64,000 nucleotides of DNA from Xylona heveae TC161 (GCF_001619985.1 NW_017264193.1:2051726-2115725); one strand, 5' to 3'. Numbered from the stretch's first letter, positions 32,787-46,002 are shown. Program-made: numbers and translations. The notes: generated by a model from the sequence alone, not told the origin.

Positions 32787-34299
32787 ATGTCACCAACGAC
32801 TGGTGGTACACAATTCAACAGCAAATCCCCGACCGTGAAGAGAATACGTAAGCTCTTTGAATTTGACCTACCTACTCTTGATCTTGCACACTTGTGAATA
32901 TCAAGAAAATTCTGCTGCTCAAATGAATATTCCCTTTGCTACAGCCTGCCTTCAGGCCAATCTTAGCTAACACCTTCCTTCGATAGTCAAGGAAGCCTCT
33001 GAGCTTGCCCATCACCCCTCAGGCGAATACGCTGCTTCACCACTTGAAGATAATCTATTTGAATGGCACTTTACCCTGCGCGGCCCGCCGGAGCCCTCGC
33101 CCTACGCCAAAGGACTCTACCACGGTCGAATCGTGCTGCCTGCAGACTATCCACTAAAGCCCCCAGCATTTCGTTTCCTGACCCCTACAGGGCGCTTTGA
33201 AGTCAATCGCGAGATATGTCTCAGCATAAGCGGACATCATGAAGAATTATGGCAGCCTGCATGGGGTATTCGTACGGCGCTGATTGCGATCCGGAGCTTC
33301 ATGGACAGCGACCCCAAGGGGCAAGTAGGCGGACTAGAGTGCGATGATGCTGCACGGAGGAGAATGGCAAATGAAAGCCGTAAATGGGCATGTCGCGCGT
33401 GTGGAAAGAGCAACGAGGAGATTATCAACGAGGCAGAAGGTCAAGCTGAGAGCTCTGGCGCCAGCGCCGGCGAAAGTACAGGCCCGAAAACTACATTACC
33501 ACCCTCCTCATCCGAGAACACCGCTACGGAAAAGGGAGCGCGAGCATCAGTACAAGCACAATCAGATATTGATGGCGTGCCACCCGAGTTACGACTCGCA
33601 TATCGTGATGAAATGCAACCGGGCAGCACCAGTAGCGCTGGGCCAGAGGGTTACGCCAGGGAAGAAGAGAAAATGCATGCTTCGGAAGTCAGGTCAATGG
33701 CGCAAACAGGAACATTACTGCCCATTTCCACTACTTCTGACACTCCTCCACCATCAAAAATATCACCGTCCACCATTTCGTCTTCGACAGCCCCCGCTCA
33801 AGTACCCCTTCCTGTCCAGCCGGCCCCAGTAACCTCTTCTTCTTCTTCTTCATCACCCTCATCCCTTTCCGCGCCAAGACCTGCACCAGCCACCACAACC
33901 GCCGCTTCATCATCTTCACATCCCGAAACAACAGCCCCCGCCGCCCGTCCTGCCCATGCCGTCCCTCTTCAACCAACACCTACGTCTTCTCATCCTCACC
34001 CAGTCCCTGAATCCCATCCTTCGTCCTCAGCCCCTGGTCCCGCTCCTGGTCCTACCTCATCCTCTGTTTTCCCCTCGTTATCTTCCTCCACGTCATCATC
34101 TCCACAGCCTAATATTCCCGTGCAAGCTCAAACGCAGCATCCGTCACAGCAGCAGACAACAGCGCAAACGCCATCACAAGTGCAATCTGCGCGTCGTATA
34201 CCAGATAATCGCCCTGTACCAGACTGGCTAGACAGAGCCATCTACGGCGTCGCAGCCGCATTGATTTTCATGGTCGTCAAGAAATTGTTATTTTTGTAA
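32787..34299 (+). CDS. ER-anchored ubiquitin-conjugating enzyme, UBE2J1/Ubc6 type
   Basis: E2 enzyme of ER-associated degradation, tail-anchored in the ER membrane. Two exons, 32787..32847 and 32987..34299, give 457 residues. The UBC fold covers about residues 10-165: KSPTVKRILKEASEL, FEWHFTLRGPP, YHGRIVLPADYPLKPP and NREICLSISGHHEELWQP, where Cys of EICLS is the likely catalytic residue. This family lacks the usual HPN triplet. A CRACGKSNEEI segment follows, then some 200 residues of Ser/Pro/Thr-rich linker, and a C-terminal anchor (YGVAAALIFMVVKKLLFL). The sequence is closer to UBE2J1 than to short yeast Ubc6, so I give no symbol. The 139-nt intron falls after RI in the first helix. Confidence 0.93.
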
Positions 34300-35398
34300 T
34301 CCCCCCACCCTTTTCTTTTTCTTTTCATTCGTGGGTTAGGAGTGGGTGTTAAATGGCGGTTTCGTTGCAGCGTTTTCCCTTTTCCTTTTCCTTTTCTTTT
34401 CTTTTTCTTTTTCTTTTTCTTTTTCTTTCTTCTTCTTTTTTTTTTCTTTCTTTCTCTTTCCACATCATCATCATCTGCTTCTTTTTTGATGAGGGGAAAA
34501 GAGGGTGGTGGTGGTTCATTCCTTTTCGAATCCAGAATTCAATGTCCTCGGAGAGAAAGGAAGTGGGGGGAGGGGAGTTGGGTGTAACAAAGAGTGTAGG
34601 AGAACTGGCATAGTCTCAAACTCGTTCACGTACCTGGCAGCGTTCACTTTCATTTCTTGTCTTTGTATTCCGCGCCTCTTTTACCTTTATCAGAAGAAAC
34701 GTGACAGCCTTCTTTTTGTATATATCATCTCGGCGTTCACCCCTCCTTCATTGTGTCTCAATTGGCGGAAAAAGAGACAGTGAAGCAAGAGGCCCTTTTT
34801 TTCCCCCCAAAGCGGACAGTCAATCCAATTACTCCAAATGCACGAATTAATTCTCTTCCGTCCGTCCGTCCATCGATCGAAATCTTGAGTTGTCAATGTG
34901 ATCACTTCACTTGACTATCTGACACAGAAAGTGAGTCCACTCAGAGTAGTGAATACTGTACGTAATTGAGTACAAGCGACTATAGCTACTGTGAGGTACC
35001 GCAGAGAATAGTCAGCTAAAGGAATGAAACAAAAAAAAAAGAAGTGGAAAAAGTTCAAACAAATACTCCTATTCCTCCATTCCCCATTCCGTATGATGCC
35101 GATTTTGAGGCAAAGAAGTTCCCAGGATGACCTCGAAATAAAAATATCGCCAGTGGAAGAATATAACGATAAAGACTTGCTCACAACGCCCAATGAAGTT
35201 TCGCCCCGATGCTTGCGTGGAAATAAGAGTAAGAGATCAAAGACTCCTGCAGGAGATACGGAGGGTGGACGAAACAATAGCAGGGGAAAAAACAAAAACA
35301 AAATAGAACAGAAAGAAGAAGAGAAAGAAGAAGGGGAGAAAAAAAAAATCTGTCTGCAAAAGCCGGTATTCGTAACTGATCGTGCAAAATGTGCGGGA
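34300..35398. other. Convergent spacer, E2 gene / TFC3
   Basis: 1.1 kb. Pyrimidine-rich on the plus strand near the E2 gene (34372-34470) and purine-rich near TFC3 (about 35262-35352). No gene is seen. Confidence 0.6.
34372..34470 (+). repeat. TTTTC-rich pyrimidine tract
   Basis: Imperfect CTTTT/CTTTTT repeats about 70 nt beyond the stop codon of the E2 gene. Confidence 0.85.
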
Positions 35399-38300
35399 CT
35401 ACTCAATCATTGTAGGTTCCTCGCGCTGAGGTGGAGGATTATCAAGAGTAGTCTGTTGCGCGACACCATGACCCCTGAGATCATGAGCAGTGTGATGAAT
35501 CGAGACATTCGGTTCTGGTCTGAGGACAGTCCACCACCATTCCTCAGGCGCGTACCCGGTCTCGGATATGGTGGCATCTGCTGCTGCTGCGGCGGCGGTA
35601 GTGGCTCTGTTGAGGCTACGAATGGCTTCTGCTCCTACTTCTCCGTCTCCATCACTGGCAACCATTCCGACTTTTCTTGCAGCCTTTGCTTCAACGAGCC
35701 ATTCCAATAACAGCTGCAACTCCCATTCGTCAAAACAGGGGCGTGTCGCGGTATGTAGCTGGCGAACATTGATTCCGGGACGAAGCGCCATGATACTTAG
35801 CACTGCGGCCAGCGCGAGACGCCACATGACGGGGTTGAAGTTTTCATGAATGTCTACCCAAAAGGGGATCCGCTTTTGTTGGGATGCGGCTATTTGCCCC
35901 TGTGCTATAACTGTCGTAGGTACTTGACCAACGTCAATAGTATCATGGGTATTGCCATCCTGTGATTGAGAACTTTGGTATGCAAATTCATCCATTGGAG
36001 GCGGAGGAAGCGGCTCAAGTGGGAGACCTTGAATATATGTTGTCGAAGGACGAACTTCGACGTCAAAGATCAATCGCGATTTTTGCATAAATCTCGTCCG
36101 GTATCCTCCATCGGTGAGCCCAAACTTGTTCATTGGTGGATTCTTGGGAACCAGTCGAACACGACCGTTGGCTAAGAGGTTTATGACGGCCATGACGTCG
36201 CCGTCCTCTGCATGATACGAAAAGTCAATGGAACCCTTGTCCGCGAATGCTTGGTCAAGAATGTGTTTAAATGCAACGGCGCGGACAAAGTGATTTTCCT
36301 CGAGGGTTTTTCGTGACGACTTAAGAAAATGGTCGGAAATGTCATAGTTGCGGCCTGGGACGAGTCGACCCTTGTTTGATTCGATAATGGACCTTTCTTG
36401 CAGGAGGGCGTGCACGGCCTTATCGAGTAAATCACTGCTGATGCCGAGGAACTTCTCGCGTGCTTTGTCGGGATTATATATCTCTGGGTAGGTGAAGATG
36501 TTTGCGCGAACCCAGGATCGAGCGAGCGATCTCTTCTGTTCCATTTCCCTTTGCTTTTCTTCTTCCCCTTTGTCCGTATAGGAAAGCTTGGAAGTAGCAA
36601 ATGGAAGGGTGAACGGAACAGATTTAACGGTCGAAATTCGCTTCAGCATTGTAACATTCTGGCTGGTGAATTCCTCTCTCCATGTCGAAGCGTTGTCAGG
36701 AAGGTCGCGAACTTCGTACATGTCATCCAATCTCTTGCGGTTGTCTGGGAGATCAGGTGGCCCTTGCACACTGCGTGGTGATCAGTACAGGAACATTTAT
36801 TGCATTCAAATGGCTCATTCACTTACTTTTGCAAATCCAAAGCTCGCTGAGCCCAACTTACCAACCAAGACCAATCGTATGCCAAAAGATTGTCATAGTC
36901 AATACGAGGCACGCGGTCTTCTTCATATGCTTGAGCAAAGACTTCCTGAAATTCCGACTGAAGGTTGTCAATGTGTAGCCGATACTTTGGCTGAAGAGCA
37001 GACCAGCGCTGTTGAATGAATCTCTGCGGGTATTCTGGCTCAAAAATACGTGAAACAATGATCCAATCAATGTTTCTCTCTAATCCTCCTGTAAGCGTGC
37101 GGACCACAATGACCGCAGTCAGCAGCTTATGTTCCATTTCAGGCGAAAGTGCAGTGTCCGAGTTTGGACCACGCACGCGGCGAGACCTGAAGATGCCTGG
37201 GTCTGATGTTAGAAGATGCACTGGCGAGTGACTATTAGAAACAAAGCCATAACTTACTATCATTTTCTTCCAGAACGCCGAGATTAACCTTTGCATCATA
37301 TGCGGCTTTCTCAGCTAGAGACGTAAGCCTTCTTGTTGTCAGTTGTCTTTTATTTCGCGATGATGGCTTCGATGGTATCAATCTCGGTGGCCGCATTTGT
37401 TCTCTTCCAGAAGCCGTTACATCTTCAAAGTCTGCACGCTCCCAGGCTTCAGCAGGAGTGGGCGATCTTTCGTCATCAGACCCAGCCTCAGCCAAGTCAG
37501 GCTCAGGGTGACCAGACTGGAAGACAATTTGGAGCCGCTGAGATGGTACACTGACTAAGGTATCCTGGTCTGGAATTTTATGATTTATGAAGTGCCAGCC
37601 GTCTCGGCGTTGATCGATAATGGTCGGGTTTTCAATCTCCCAGGCTTGCACCGTCTCAACTTCGCGCGCAAATTTTCGCCAAGATGACTGCAGCGCTGGT
37701 TGGTATGCTCGTCTTCGCCGTTTGACACAACGCTCCATAAGGTCTTCCAAAGAAGTCGGTAAAGGCCGCTTGGCAGAGACATCGCCCTGTGATCGACCAC
37801 GCACAGGAGCGACCTTCAGAGCTGGGTCCGCTAGAGATTTGCGCCGTCGTTCTCTATGGAGACTCGCGAGTTTCTCGGTGAAAGTCTGTTGACGGTGTGC
37901 TGAATCTGCAAGTGAGGTTGTTTCACTGGAAAGGGCTAGCAGCGCAGGGTCTATGGGAAGAGGTTGCTGTTGGTCTCCGTCTTCCAGTGCGCCAGGGCCT
38001 GTTGGCCGCTGTGGCCGCTGAAGTCGATAGAGACGACTCCTTGCCCGAGCATTAGTTGGCTGAGGAGCCTGGTCCCGGCTTTCGGTCACGTCCGGAGAGC
38101 CAAACGCTATATTCCGCTTCAAAGCTTCCAGCTGAGCAATCTTTTCCGCCAATGCTCCTTGTTCTGCATTCACGGACGCCTCGAGAGCCTCGATCTCGGC
38201 CCTCATTCGGTCTTCATCTTCGCCAGAAAACCCATTCTTCATCTTCCACACGTTGCCCCGCTTTCTGGTCCGCGACTTGTCGCCAGTCCGTTTCTTCTCG

Positions 38301-41300
38301 CCGATTTGTCTCATTGCAATCTGACGCGTCGATTGGATTATTCTCTTTTGGTACTTTTCTGCGATCTCTGCCCCTTCTGGCAGATGCAACCACGGATCGG
38401 CTTTGATCATGTTTTCTTGTATGTTCCTCACCACTGCTGAATTGGGCGAAACCTCTGGTTTGATAAGAATGTCTTTGGTTGCCATTGTGCCCTTCTTGTC
38501 TCTAAAAACAAATTTCAATTTCTTAATCTTGCCAGAATCGACGAGATTCTTTACTGCTTTTTGAACAGTTAATCGATCGGGTTCAGCGCGTCCAAGCTTC
38601 ACCCAAGCAGTGAGAAACGGATAAATGATCTCAAGATTACCGGGGTAAGCACCTCCGCATTTTTCCAGAATTTCCAGAATTATCTTGGATCTCTGGAACC
38701 CAACAGTACCGCCACCCAAGGTTATCTTAGAGTCATCTCGAACGTTGAATTTTGTTCTTTCTTCAAGCAACGTTGGCAAATCACCGGATTCGTATTCTAT
38801 GGTTTGCGATTCCTGAATGGCGTCAACCGGAGTCTCTCTGCTTGTCGCAGCTTCGGCTTGAGTAGCTTGAGCCCGGTCAACGGGCTGTTCACGAGTCCCA
38901 TCTTCTGTACCAACTTGGGTTTCACCGAGGCCACTTTCCGCAGTTCGCCCAGCATCTGAAGGTGTGATTTGTCGTACTGGAGATTCGGCGTTGACCTGCT
39001 CGTTTTGAGGAGATATTGCTCTTCGCTTGGGCCTTGGGCTGTCTTTGTGCCCCGCCGGGCTGCCCTTTGCTTGGCGTTGGCTTTTCCTCGGTGTCACTGG
39101 AGCAATGACTTTTCTGCGCTTTGGAGATGGCTCTAGTGGCTCTGGCACGCGATGGCTCGTCGCACTAAGAATCGTTGGGGTCTCATATAAACCCCCGGAT
39201 TTGTCCCATGCGCCGCTCCGGCTTTGTAAAGAAGCAGCCAAGGACCCAAGCCACAAGAAATCCGAAATAAACAGTGGTCTAATATTGCTGTTTTCCGTCG
39301 TTGTAGTCACACTTGGAGATGTTTCATAAGCAATGTCTGAAGATGAAGATCCCTTTGAGGGCTGGGGTTGAGAATCAGGAGAGCTTTGCTTCGAAGGGCG
39401 CCCCCTTCGGCGTTTAGCTGGTTCCAAATCCATCGCTAACGACACCCCTGGCCTTTTCCCGGTGATGCTCCGAGGTTCATTCGTGGGTAAAGGTGAAGAT
39501 GGGCGTTCTTCTGCAGCAATAGGCGTGGCAAATCGTACACTCCTATTTGTTTTGCAAAACCAACCGAGGTCTCTTAACCTTGGTGATTTAAAAACGGCTA
39601 TTATAGCTCTTCGTGGACGACCCCTGCCTTTTACTTTAGGACGAGCGGAACCAGGCGGATTGATATAGATTCCAGGACACGATAGTTGATCTGCTTCGCC
39701 GGTTTCAGATGCAGGTTGAGGTGTAGCACCGTTGACATTGTCCAAAGGAGGCTCGTCCTGAACTTCGGGAGTTGGCGAAGCAAGGACGATCGTATCCGCC
39801 TCTTCCACATCTTGAGCGTTAGATCCTCGCGTGCGAGATCTTCTGGTTACAGTGGATCGTGGAGGGAGAGGGGACTCCACTTCAACATCACTTGGAGTGC
39901 GTAGTCTTGCGCCATCCTGGTCGTTCGCGGGTTGTTGTGACTCTTCCTCTGGCTCTTGTGACTGGTGCTCTCCGGCTGCCTTTTGTGCTCTCCTTGCGGC
40001 CCACGCCGCTGCAAGACGCTCCGCCCTTCCCTTCGCCAAGGCTTCGGCCGCCGCCTTCTTTTCAGCCCTCAATTTTGCCTTGTTTTCTCTGCTATATGGT
40101 TCTTCTCCCTTTGCGTATTTCCTAGGCCGTCCGAGAGGCTTACGCGGTGCATCAGGGTCGACTTGAACCACTTGCCTTAGTGAGCTATCGGATCTTGGTG
40201 GTCTACCGAGCGGCACACTTGGTGTGCCATCAGCTCCCCGTCCTGCCCAGTTCAGTGCTAGATCAGACGTCAATATAATCATGCATATAGAAGTATTGGG
40301 AAGAAATTTTCTTGAACTTACAATATTGGCCGTTCTCTGCTTTTTCGAGGACAGCGTCCAGACGAGTCAAGAAGAACGGTATTTTCGCGGCCTGCAAGCA
40401 TTCGGAGAGAGACTTGTCGCCATTTCCAACGAATTTTGACGCTGTAAGCGTACTGAAGTCATGCGAACCATTGCTGAGTGGACCCGTTGGACCGCTGCCT
40501 TTGTCTTTTGCAGGCTGAACACCGACTGCTTCCCAGTCCGCATTGCCCATATCCACAAGTCGAGAAAAGTTTTCGTAGGTGAAATATTTGTAACATGAAA
40601 CACTCAAGAGTTGCTCGGTATCTCTAATGAGTGAAAGATGGCGCACATGGGGAGGCTGGGCAAGCTGCCATCGTTCTGACAGACGATCCAATAACTGTTC
40701 GAGTGGTCTAAGAAAGAACTGACCCATTCCTTTCGATTTTAAGAGCTAGCCGAAGTCAGCGGTGTGTCAGAATGTGTATGGGCTTGAGTTGGGATTTACC
40801 ATTGTGTTGGCGCCTTCTAGCCCGGAGAAATCGGTCACATCGAACAACATGTTCGGAAGTGGTTGACTAGGGCTCCAGTATGGAAGGATTCTTTCGAGCT
40901 CCACCAGTTGCATTTGATCAGCTTCGTCCTCCATAATCTCGTCCTCATCATCCGCGGTTCTAAAGGTGACCTCGGCACCACCATCGTCTGCACTCCCGGA
41001 GAACACATGGTCCTCCATCTCGTCCATGTTCGGATCATACATGGCTCGGAACAAAGAAGGAGCAGAGCCAAGAAGATCACTGATTTCAGAAGGCTCTGGC
41101 TCACGAAGCAATTTCAAGCAGGTGCAAAAGGATTTGGGGGTGGCACTATTCGGAAATGAGCCTGAGACATGCCTGACTATGCCCAATTCTTCAAGCTCAC
41201 GGAGGACTCGAAAGAAAACCCGCCTGTGAGCCTGACGGTCGATTGTTCCCTAAATAGGGTGTTAGCATTCCAAGTCAATTGAATCACATGCGGTGGCTAG

Positions 41301-42529
41301 GAGGTACCTGTTTGTGTTTCAGCTCTTCTCGTGTGACGAGAGTCTTGTTTCGCAAAGTCTCCAAAATGCTTTGAACAAACTGCGCAATGTCGAGCTCGTC
41401 GACTCTGCTGGCGGCCTCTGCTGTAGGATTTTCCTTGGTGGCGCCTTCTAAGCCCCTTCGAAAGGCATCGTGTGTCCCAGCGAATTTTTTGAGGATGCAC
41501 AAGCTGGTGTGAGAACCTTTTGCCAAAGTAGACGCCTTCTCAATATATCCTTTGGTAACCAAAGCAGCGGTTCTTTTTGGGACAGAACGTTTATCTTGGG
41601 CCGAGAGTTTGACAAGCTCCGGCTGTATGATGCCTTTTCTTTTCGATGCTCCAATCAACGAAAGAATAACAAACTCCAAATATGGAATGCGTTTCCAGTC
41701 GATGCCATGTCCAGTCAGAGCATACCACATGCGCTCTTGGCTTACAAAAATTTTTGGCTGAACATCAGGGCGTTCTTCCACTTCAGCAGGTGCAGGAGAG
41801 GACGTCTGTTGCCGTCTTCTCTTAGAGGCGTCTTGCTTAGAGGATGGCTGAGGCGTTTGGTCATGCTGTGCTGCTTCCGAAGATCGAGGCTCAAGCGGAA
41901 GATTTTCGATTTCTGATAGCGACAGTCTGTTGGCTTGTCTTTTCATTCCAACGTATACATCCGGATGAGAAGTCAACCACCGCCAGGCACATTCCAGGAA
42001 TGGCCGGTCTACTGTGAACTGCAGCGATTGCCCTACCCCGGGCACTTTGTTGTGCTCGCCATGGACAGCGCCACCGGCTTCTTGAGCTCCTGTTTCGGAG
42101 TCTTTGTAGAAGACAAAAATATTATCAATAATTTCTTCAACAGTTGTGCCTGTTGAGTGATGATCAGTAGCGTCCTCAGAATAAGCATGTCTTCACATAT
42201 GGCGCGAGCGTGATTCGAACAGACGACTTCAAGACGAACAAGGGTCCCCAAAAAAAGAAGCGCTTTGATGCAGGTACCAGACTAATCAAGGGTGCATAGA
42301 ATGACCTCGTGCGTCTGTGCAGATACGACGCTACTTTGATGCCAAAGCTGTATAATTTTCTCTGTTTGGGCATGGTGCTACTTCGCGCTCAAAATTTCAT
42401 GTCGCTTGGAAGGGTCCAACACTTCCACCCATAACGGAAAAAAGCTTAAAACGTACCTTGCTCGCCACAGAGAGCGATCGCTTCGAGTAAAAAAGTGATC
42501 AATTCATCAAAACCTTTTGCCACGGCCAT
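35399..42529 (-). CDS. TFC3: TFIIIC B-block-binding subunit (tau138)
   Basis: Largest TFIIIC subunit, which recognises the B box of tRNA genes for RNA polymerase III. Seven exons: 42529..42457, 42149..41308, 41249..40800, 40745..40322, 40257..37258, 37196..36827, 36770..35399; 6531 nt, 2176 residues. The B-block winged-helix region lies near 165-235 (EFVILSLIGASKRKGI, QDKRSVPKRTAALVTKGYIE). The middle (about 600-950) is disordered and carries AT-hook-like motifs (GRPRK, GRGRPRR, RRGRPSK). An extended winged helix follows (EKCGGAYPGNLEIIYPFL, QKAVKNLVDSGKIKKLKF), then the C-terminal domain with PQRFIQQRWSALQPKY. Every junction keeps frame. Intron 1 is unusually long at 307 nt; intron 5 has two AG acceptors six bases apart. 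Confidence 0.93.
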
Positions 42530-43103
42530 TTTGACTCATGATTAAAGGCATCCAGAAGTGAGATGGTGATGCCATCAAAATGCGATGACGGGGGATCGAA
42601 CAACTTTGACGCAAGAAGGTGTTAACTTATGTTATGAGAAGTTATGGTTGGAATCTTATCGGGGTTAAAGCTACAAAGTCAAAATGACGATAGCTACTAC
42701 TTCTTCCCAAAAGGGTAAAGCGCAACACCACCCAGAACAAACAATCATTCACAATGCTGCTCCATGACTCCCATAGACGAGCACTTGTTATGCCCAAATG
42801 GGTACAAAGTTTTACTTTGATATTCAAAGGGTATACTACAATTGCTAATTGAGCCATATTTTTGCCCATCAAAGAAAAACATCTATCAAGTTCCAACGCC
42901 AAATGCATTGCAGTGCGAAATGAGATAAAAAAAAAAAAAAACAGTTGGCCCCCTTCTGTAAACGCCGGTGATGCTATTGGGCAATTGTGAATAAAGCTGA
43001 AAGAGGGCTGCACACTCATGCGAATGCCTCGAATGAAGGAAATAAAGTCAGAGCTCTAACTAACGTCCATCTGATGCACGATCTTGGGGTATTCGCGAGA
43101 GGA
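42530..43103. other. Spacer between TFC3 and rhomboid gene
   Basis: 574 bp, the only gap between two confident same-strand genes in the window; holds the TFC3 promoter and the rhomboid 3' end. No gene is seen. Confidence 0.6.
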
Positions 43104-44845
43104 TTAGAGGAAGATGGCGTCGTCAAAACCAAAGAGATCCCGCTTGTTATTGTTGCTTGAGGTAGAGTTTCCGAGATGAAGGTTTCCTATGTCGCACCAG
43201 CCTTTTACGGGCTAATAAATTGAGTCAGCAATTGTACCTATCATGCAGGACCGAAGGGATAGATAGGACGTGACTTACCAAGCAGCTTAGGTACTTGCAC
43301 CATTTGCAGGTATTACTTCCCGTGTAGAAGCTATTGATCAGCGCGATAAACCCAATAAGGACACCGATCAAAGCGGCAGCCCTAATGAGCCACCATGCCC
43401 ACCATAAAGGCTTGCGATGCTTGAAGAACCCCGGAACGGACTTGAGCTTGGCAGCGAAGGAGGGCTGTCCGGCATCCCTATGTGGCACAACAGGTGCGTA
43501 TGGCGGATCTCCTTGCCCTGTCCTCTGGCGCAGAGAGTCCGGAGAGCGCAAAAGGCAGATGCCCAGTACAAGTCCCATAAGGAATCCGCCAATATGGGAA
43601 AAGTTGTCCAGTCCAGGCAGCAGGCCAAGAACGAATGAAATGACCACCTCGACAAGAATCCAAATGAGCTCCACACCTGGTGAGCGACGCGTTTTCCAGG
43701 TGTAAAGAAGCTCGAGAATGTTTAGAGCAAGGATGCCGAAGAGGCAGCCAGATGCACCGCTGTCGGTTATCGTCAGTGTTGATCCCAATAGTCCACATAG
43801 AGGTAGCTAACGTACGTAGAAGCGATACCGGTCGCAGCATAGTTTCCTCCGAGGACAAATCCAAAAATACCACTGCTAAAGTATACTAGAGCAAATCGTA
43901 ATGAACCAATCGATAATTCCATCTCCGAGCCCAACAACCATTGAAGCAGCATGTTGAATCCAATATGAATAAATCCTGCATGCAAAAAGATGGGTACAAT
44001 GAAACGGAACCATTGGTCAGGTTGAGGTTGATCACTGAGCGAACCATTAGGCTTGGGATTCGGAACTCCTGAAAAACCGCAAAGCTCGGAGAGCGAACAC
44101 TGCATCGTCGGGCTGGTAGCATCCGAAGTCGTACAGTTTGGGCAAGGCCAATTGATAGGAGTCTTTGCATTTTGAACTCCATCGAGAGCCTTCATGCAGG
44201 GTACGAAACGCGCACCCATGTTTATCAAGACATAGGTTGAGGGGCCAATCATTGGGTTGAAAGTAGGATGGATCATGATGGGCGAACCGGTCAGTTTACC
44301 TAGTCGATACCTGTTAGTACAATTCAATGTCATCATGTTCCCACTTCAGCCCTACCATTCTTTACGAGTTCGGCAATGAACACGGCCACTTGAACAATGG
44401 TCAAGCAGTACACTACCCACGGTCGTTTGAAAAATGATCGTGGTTTATCCTTTTTCCTTCCCCGCCGCTTTGGTAATGGCTGCGCCGGAGGTGGTCCGGC
44501 ATTCTGCGCTGCCCACGCTTCTGCATCTGTTTGCTGTGGATGCGGTCGTAACGGTATCTCATCGGAGTCTCCACTTTGGTTTGGTATCCTTCCACTGACC
44601 GGACCATAGTACGTGGTGTCCGATCCCAGGCTTTGCTGGCTATGGTGTGCTGGAGGAGTATAGTATGAATATGCAGAATGATCAGGCGGTGTTGTTGCGC
44701 CTGACATTGAATAGCCGTGGGGGTCTACATTCGGCAAAGATGGTGACGAATTAAACGGTAGCGGGGGAAGCGGGCCATGAAGGTTCGGCGATTGAGCAGG
44801 TTTGTTCGTATATGGCGAGGAGTTGTAGTAATCGTTGGCGGCCAT
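43104..44845 (-). CDS. Rhomboid-family intramembrane serine protease
   Basis: Multi-pass protease of the secretory pathway. Four exons, 44845..44356, 44299..43816, 43759..43279 and 43211..43104, give 520 residues. The N-terminal 145 residues are cytosolic, Pro/Ser/Tyr-rich, ending KRRGRKKDKPRSFFKRP before the first membrane segment. A lumenal loop with paired Cys (NWPCPNCTTSD, CSLSELCGFSG) follows. The rhomboid core shows FLHAGFIHIGFNMLLQWLLG, the catalytic TGASGCLFGILALN (Ser of GASG) and NFSHIGGFLMG (His). A seventh membrane segment lies near the C-terminus, then NTCKWCKYLSCLPVKGWCD. The GASG motif appears only after splicing across the third exon junction, which supports the model. Confidence 0.94.
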
Positions 44846-45948
44846 GGTTATGGTGTTTCAGAATTCCTTGAGGAACGATCCCGCTCCAGATGTGAATAGA
44901 GTCGGGATACTGTTGGATCGACGAATACCAGATCGCAAAAGAGTGGAATTAATAGCGAGTGGACATTATAAAATTTCCAGGGCCGAAAGCCTGTGCCTTC
45001 TCACTAGAAAATTGGTCAATTTGGGATTCAGGATGGTAAAACGGCCTCAAGAGCAATTTGGCCAGACCCTGAGCTTTGTATGGTTAGGAGTTGAGACGAA
45101 ACAAAGCGGGAGACACACATGGCAGGCACAGCCCCTTGTGTTGCAGCGTCATCCGCAAGCAAACGCGTCTCAGAGTCTCGCTACGGCGGGGCCACCCCCG
45201 GTGCCGACCGGGACTAAGCGACCAACGGAGCGACCAACGGAGCAACGATGAACCTCCTATCGAGCCATCGTTGGTCAGGCACTCAAGGGCGAGGTGTACA
45301 ACAACAGCCAAGCCCAACCGCTGACGACGCTATTCCTGCCACCACTTTTTCCCTGTAAACAAACCGATGCCGGTTGAAACGTTCACCTACTTGTGTCACG
45401 TAACTGTAGATAGCTCTGATATCATTTCACATTCCCTACAGAAAAAGACAGGAGAGAGACGGTGTCACGAATGTCAAAAGGCAAGATGCATCGTTGTTTA
45501 ACACGCCAATCGAAAGAATATTTGTTGAGCAGCTGGGCAGTTCAGTATCGAAATTGAAATTAGAGCCGGTGAAATGGATCATCGTCATGAGCAGGACAAA
45601 ACCCGTACAGCAAAGACACCCACAAGACTGCAAACAGATTAAAAAAACAGCGACTCGGATGCACAATGATCATTCTTATTTTGAGAAAAAGGTCATGATG
45701 TGTCGACTTCTCGTATCGACCATGACCTTGTGACTGAAATAGAAGTATCGTTCACAGTTTTTCCTCGTATTTCTGGAACCCAGTGGTCGTGGGTTGCACC
45801 TTGGATGTGTGGGATTTTCCAAGGCTTGAGGTTCATGTACTTTTGGTTGTCTTCGTCTCCTGTAGTGGTTGATTATGTAAGCTTTGCATAAATTAATACA
45901 TGTTCCGAATTAGGAGCAGGATGCATTTATGTACATCATTAGCTCGTT

Positions 45949-46002
45949 CACGCGTAAAGTGGCTTCCCATCACGTAAATGCACGTTAAGTCATTCACGTC
46001 AA
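45949..46002 (+). promoter_or_regulatory. MCB box and CACGTNAA cluster upstream of POL3
   Basis: ACGCGT at 45950-45955 (within CACGCGTAAA), then CACGTAAA at 45971, CACGTTAA at 45981 and CACGTCAA at 45995, 160-215 bp before the POL3 start codon. DNA polymerase genes are classic G1/S targets, so MBF-type control is plausible inference. Confidence 0.45.

Noticed and set aside
42205-42230. GTTCGAATC, a tRNA B-box core, on the minus strand within TFC3 intron 1; tempting as a self-regulatory TFIIIC site like ETC6 of yeast TFC6
   Set aside because: No cloverleaf or proper A box could be drawn, and a second identical core occurs by chance at about 23969. Two matches are expected in 64 kb of both strands.
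42176-42373. 65-codon open frame inside TFC3 intron 1 (MPKQRKLYSF...)
   Set aside because: It ends in a stop before the acceptor, cannot join exon 2 in frame, and resembles no known protein.
42150-42456. snoRNA inside long introns of TFC3, SRP1 or the Zn2Cys6 gene
   Set aside because: I found no convincing C box (TGATGA) and D box pair with a terminal stem in these introns.
45084-45324. Overlapping open frames in the rhomboid/POL3 spacer
   Set aside because: Short, overlapping on both strands, with low-complexity repeats (CGACCAACGGAG) and no splice partners.
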